Part shown: one piece after another, positions 59,930-64,000 of the stretch
Layout: the number at the start of each line of letters is the position of its first letter
How positions within the stretch are numbered: position 1 is the first letter of the stretch
Assembly (NCBI GenBank): GCA_030062745.1
Contig: CP099839.1
Location: forward strand, 44,280,796 to 44,344,795
Direction: 5' to 3'
DNA: 64,000 nt
DNA from: Capitulum mitella
Lineage: Eukaryota; Arthropoda; Thecostraca; Pollicipedomorpha; Pollicipedidae
Translations under genes and position numbers: made by a program
The notes under the pieces: model-generated
Database searches by the model: none
The model's input: only the letters and a program-made list of their open reading frames with translations
What the model was told of the DNA's origin: nothing

Positions 59930-60390
59930 CAACTAACCAATGTTCCAGAGGTCGGGAACTTCCAGCCCTCGTGGTTTTACCGTGGCATCATTTCATTAAG
60001 CGGTCACGATCTGCGGTTTTACACCTAACTGCGATATAACACTGAGTAACCACTCCAATACATGAAAATAATAGAAAGCAGATGGTATCTCACAGCCAAG
60101 ATGTGGCCTTCCAAATGGCCACTTAATACTCTTTTTATAGATTCAAAAGGTATATGGGGCTGGCTAAGTATTAAAATGAAGGACGTTTAGAAAACGTGGC
60201 AATTTGCTAGCATTATGCATTGGCAAAGGTACCATAAGATTCCGGGCGAAAGGACAAGCAGCCATGAATGCCATTTCGTAGCTGCCGAGTCCTGCCAATG
60301 GCTCGTCAAACGAAATGTAATCATCACATTCGTCATCATCTTTCCCGGACACACAACTTCCCACTGAGTGGAAAGATGCAGAGCAGGATT
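59930..60390 (-). promoter_or_regulatory. Conserved upstream flank of cuticle copy 2
   Basis: Counterpart of 53100-53560. The proximal part shares GTCGGGAACTT and GGTCACGAT motifs with copy 1, and the distal block 60246-60372 is the best preserved. Confidence 0.5.
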
Positions 60391-62879
60391 TTAGCCAAAG
60401 ACAAAAATACCACAAAAAAACAGCACCTTGGTAAGTTGAGAAGAAGCGGTTTTGCTTCTCAGTTGACTGAAATAGATTAACATAGAACAGGAAATTTTTT
60501 ACATGCACATTACCCATATTCCCGTACCCATAACGGTAGTATGGATTTGCGTATAGTGGGGGGACTTACTCGCAATTCACCATGATGTAAACCATATTTT
60601 ATAAAATGAAGGTTTGGAAATCCCGACAGAATGGATGCGGGGGCAAAAAAAGGCAGGAAGTGGGTTTCTTGACTTGGAATAGGTCGGATACATATTTACT
60701 GATTTTGGTGCAAATGACATGGATCGAGAGTTTATCGATGGGAAATTCCCTTTTGCCCATACGTTTAGAGGTTTGAGAAAATCCGTAGACGTTCAAAGCG
60801 CTTGGAAAATAAAGGAATATTAATTTTCAGTACTGAAATGACAAGAAAAACGTGGAACATTTTTAGGCTTTAACTAGTCATTCCATACTTCAAAGTTAAT
60901 TACATTGTTTGTATAATGCCTCATAGGCGGCGCCAGGGGCATGGCAAAGGGGAACTGTCATAGTCGCATACTGATCAGGCCAACTTACGACCTTTGACCT
61001 CAGATGACCAGCAGATGATCTTAACGTTACATGTATGGCTTTGTTTTCATTGCGTAGTGTTTGAAAGCTTTTCCAGTCATCTGAATCGACTGTGTTTTTA
61101 AAACTTCTGCTAATTACCGCCGTGATACGAGGTGCGCGTGCCGACATTTTAGTTTACAGCTCCTCGACATGAACTGATATCTACCTGAGCCTTCCCAAAC
61201 AAATGGCGGGCGCTGTGCTATGGGGTAAATACTCTTGAGACTTTGTTTAGAAAGTAAGCGTCGAGTTTCTTTTTATAAAACTAAATTCTGACTTTGTCCT
61301 TGATCCAACTCTTTAAACTGACCTTATGCCAACAGAAATATTTTTGTGTGCTTACTCAGATATTTACCTGTACAGACCTATCAGGTCCTACGTTTTGCCT
61401 TAAAAACTCCATTTTTGGCAACTATTTTCCTTTTACCTTCAATAGTGCCAAATATGGCCGGGGTACCTCCCATATACCTTGCCTGGCTCCGCCCCCGGAC
61501 AAAACCAAATTACAGGATTTCGGTACAGTATGTAGAAAGGAAGACTGACGAACTTTCGTGAAGATTCCTCACAAACCCTGTAAATGGCGAGGAAAAAAGT
61601 GGATCGGAATTCTAAAGCCCCACCAAACGGCAATAGGGTTCATGAAACAAAATTGATGGACAAAGCTCTCCCAAGCATTTTATCTAGAGCAAGAGGATCT
61701 TTAGTCTAGATTATTTTGGAATCGGTATGAACTATGAGTATTGTTAAATGTACGAGTCTCATTAAAGAGCACTCCATGTATCGATACAGCAGTGTAAATA
61801 TACGAAATCGACCACAGATGTTTTGTTCCTATCCTTTAATAGGTAGAACAGAGCTTAATTTAATCCTTCTTTATCCTTTATATCCTTTATATCCTTAAGT
61901 CCTTTAATACATAGAACAGAACAGAATTCGCCACGCTCCCAAAATATCAGGCCCTAGCCCAACCCTGGCCCAATGACGAGAAGCCGTGATCTTATCAATG
62001 CACAGCCCTAAGTCTCCCAGCATCTAAGTAGGCTTGCAGAATGTCTGAAAGGTGGAAACCCATGCTAAAGAATCACTCAGAGTTCCAATTAGCTTTCACT
62101 TCAGGCACAATGGCCTGAGCCCTATGGATTTGGGGATTAGCCTGCCTTAGCCCTATTCAGGCCCTAGGGCCGGCCCTAAGTCCATAGGGCTGGCCTGGCA
62201 CGTGGCGAACACTAAGCAATAGTGCCCTTCCATGGCCATGTGATTCAATTACGTTAAATGCCAAGTTTAAATATTCATCCTAAGCCCAGTCACACTGGGT
62301 CACACCACTCCTCTCTGGCTTTTTTTATGGGAACCCACCACAAATTTTAGTGTGTTATTAAGCCCAGGATCTCGTCAAGGACAGATGGCAAGCTAGTGAC
62401 GTCCGTCGAGATGTTGGGTTACCTACTCTAAGGGCCTAACGAAGGTACAAGATAAAACATTACATAAAAATACAAATAAATAAGTGATGAAACCAAACGA
62501 GCAAGAGCAGAGTGCAACAGAACGGAGCAGAAATAGATCATTAACTTTCTTTTTTATTGAGGTAATAAATTTTAGTTACTGCACGACAAACCTAAACCGT
62601 AAAAGGAGGCATGTAAGACTGTTTTATCGCAATTAGGAATTCAGTTTAATCGTATTTTGTTAATAAAAAGCCCGTTATCTTTTTAAAAATGAGTTTGTTT
62701 CTCGACACCTGATTGATGTTTTTGCAGATTTTATCAAAGTTGCTATTTCGCAGTTTTGATGTGGAAAACACTAGTGAAAGAATCTACTTTTTACAAATCA
62801 AAGGAACATAAAAATGCTTTACTTGTCTGTTGTTAAGTGGTCTCTGTATTCCGAAAAGTCCAGAGAAAGTTGGAGGTAA
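60391..62879. other. Spacer of duplication unit B
   Basis: 60.50-61.65 kb matches the spacer of unit A. A CCTTTATATCCTTTATATCC short repeat lies near 61870-61900, and a GCCCTA-rich stretch at 61950-62220 has GGGCCGGCCCTA, like a transposon end. No gene. Confidence 0.45.
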
Positions 62880-63210
62880 CGTTTCTTTGAGACGTAGTAT
62901 GAATGTTTTGGTGTACACAAAGACGAGAATTTAAAATGGAACTCTCAAACAGACAAAATATTACATTAAGTAGAAAAAGAGGAATGACAAGTAAAGCGAG
63001 GCATTTTCTCTCCTCTCGTGAGTTTCCGTTTCTTTATAACGCTCTGATATTACCATATGTGAATTACTGTGCTCTCATCTGGGACAGCAGCTACTTCAGT
63101 CATGTGGAAAAATAATTAGACTTCAAAAAGAAGTTCTTAGAATGATAGATAGCATTCCTCCTCATCATTATTCACCTCAACAACTATGCATTAACCATAT
63201 TCTGTGCTTC
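62880..63210 (+). mobile_element. Decayed LINE fragment, reverse transcriptase thumb region
   Basis: Frames around 62905-63115 read VHKDENLKWNSQ, then LYNALILPYVNYCALIWDSS, a very typical stretch of the non-LTR reverse transcriptase C-terminal part (L-Y-x-A-L-I-x-P-Y-x-x-Y-x-x-x-x-W). A shifted frame then gives LQKKVLRMI. The catalytic region is missing. It lies within unit B of the cuticle duplication; I saw no equivalent in unit A. Confidence 0.75.
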
Positions 63211-63699
63211 TGCCCGGTACGTGCCATTACGTGTCTGGGGAGGGGATATTCTGCCCTTCCCGCGATCTCGGAAACTATTGGTCCGATTTCCTAGCCGAAA
63301 ACGGAGTTCGATAGTCTGTAGCGAGATTTACATTTCTGAAGAAGAAATGTTAAAATTTGGAAGAGAAGGGATAGGGAGTTTAAAAGGAGTGCAGAAATAG
63401 GGGTTTACTTTTACGAGCTTTATGACCAAACTTTATGACCAATTTCGTTCTACGTTATGTCATTCTACTGGCAATTGATTACCCTTTCACAAAGGTTAAG
63501 AAGAGGTCGATTTTCAAAGTTCACAGACATATCCAGGCCACATAAAAAGGGACATACGTTTTTGGCAATTTGAGTCTGGCGAGCTTGTATGTGCTCGCAA
63601 AACATTTACATGTGTGTCACATGCCATATTGTTGGCATGCCTTGCTAAAATGTGCTCTTTACCACACGTTTCGTCAAAGACCAATGCGTTGTTCGCTTT

Positions 63700-64000
63700 G
63701 ATGAGGTTCGTATGTGTTCTACGGATGTATGTCATTAGAAGTGTGAAATGAACAAAGTCTGTTTGTTTTTGCTCTTGAGTTATAAAACTGCTACAACAAA
63801 TAAATCTTTCTGCCTCACTTTCTGCAAGACGCAAACAGCACCCAGCATCTTTTGCCGATATAAGACGTTAGATGCCACGTACTATTTTCAGCAACATAAT
63901 TTGTTGAATGTAGTAAAACATGGTTTCCATGGCCCAGTAATAAATGCTTTGCAATGCCTAGTCAAAATTGCACGTAGAGGTATTCGTTTCATAACGGTTT
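63700..64000. repeat. Copy of the 3' flank of the cuticle gene unit, cut by the window edge
   Basis: Matches 58460-58740 in order, including the GTATGTGTTCT start, CTCTTGAGTTAT/GTTCTTGAGCTAT, the CCAGTAATAAATG segment and a terminal AACGGTTT. In unit A this block ends about 275 bases before the stop codon of the next cuticle gene. Confidence 0.75.

Larger units (their letters stand above)
51880..64000. repeat. Tandem segmental duplication containing the cuticle genes
   Basis: Unit A (about 51.88-58.97 kb) and unit B (about 58.97 kb to beyond the edge) align in order: genes, upstream flanks, 54.96-55.62 with 60.50-61.13 kb, and 55.65-56.13 with 61.15-61.65 kb. The stretch 58490-58740 aligns with about 63700-64000. 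Gene-to-gene spacing is 7.1 kb, while the 3' flanks are about 5.26 kb apart. Unit A carries extra insertions, including the sequence at 53.9-54.9 kb and more of the mariner pseudogene. Confidence 0.8.

Overview
This is a eukaryotic, almost certainly arthropod, nuclear DNA window. The evidence is two intron-bearing cuticle-protein genes of the Rebers-Riddiford type (RR-1 form), arthropod core promoters (TATA box plus TCAGT initiator), a nuclear tRNA-Glu gene, and remnants of animal transposons (mariner, CR1/Jockey-like LINEs, Ty3/Gypsy, a Harbinger-like element and a TTAA-flanked element). The GC-rich islands and the style of the cuticle protein would suit a crustacean, perhaps a barnacle, but that is a guess.

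Layout. From 1 to about 20.6 kb, GC-rich CpG islands (about 0.4-1.0, 3.1-3.3, 4.7-5.1, 7.5-8.3, 15.0-15.3 and 19.5-20.6 kb) alternate with at least five different minisatellites (28-, 55-, 32-, 31/98- and 40-bp units). A tRNA-Glu gene lies at 9935-10006. A pair of inverted 145-bp repeats at 10.57 and 13.72 kb encloses a putative small exon at 12.07 kb. From 20.6 to 30 kb there are no convincing genes; a decayed LINE interrupts a 60-62-bp minisatellite at 23.9-24.6 kb. From 30.4 to 32.2 kb lies the strangest segment: 1,794 bases without a single CpG, in a window where CpG is otherwise common, preceded by a CpG-bearing, promoter-like stretch. It is followed by a Ty3/Gypsy integrase tail and a 1.1-kb inverted-repeat element carrying a Myb/SANT-like reading frame. 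From 33.6 to 46.2 kb more islands and minisatellites occur. From 46.2 to 49.7 kb I see nothing coding.

The right end (49.7-64 kb) is the best-defined part. It has a 1.17-kb TTAA-bounded element and then two tandem minus-strand copies of a cuticle gene (51916-53017 and 59015-59826), each with three exons. Their flanks are also duplicated, so the whole unit (gene plus several kb upstream) was copied. The last 300 bases match the 3' flank of the second gene, which predicts a third gene just beyond the window. The spacer of the first unit holds a mariner pseudogene, broken by a truncated copy of the TTAA element, and a dense cluster of AGGTCA/TGACCT nuclear-receptor-like half-sites.

The two cuticle genes encode secreted chitin-binding structural proteins of 136 and 137 residues. 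Nothing else in the window is tied to them functionally. Most long open frames elsewhere are by-products of GC-rich or repetitive DNA and are not annotated as genes.
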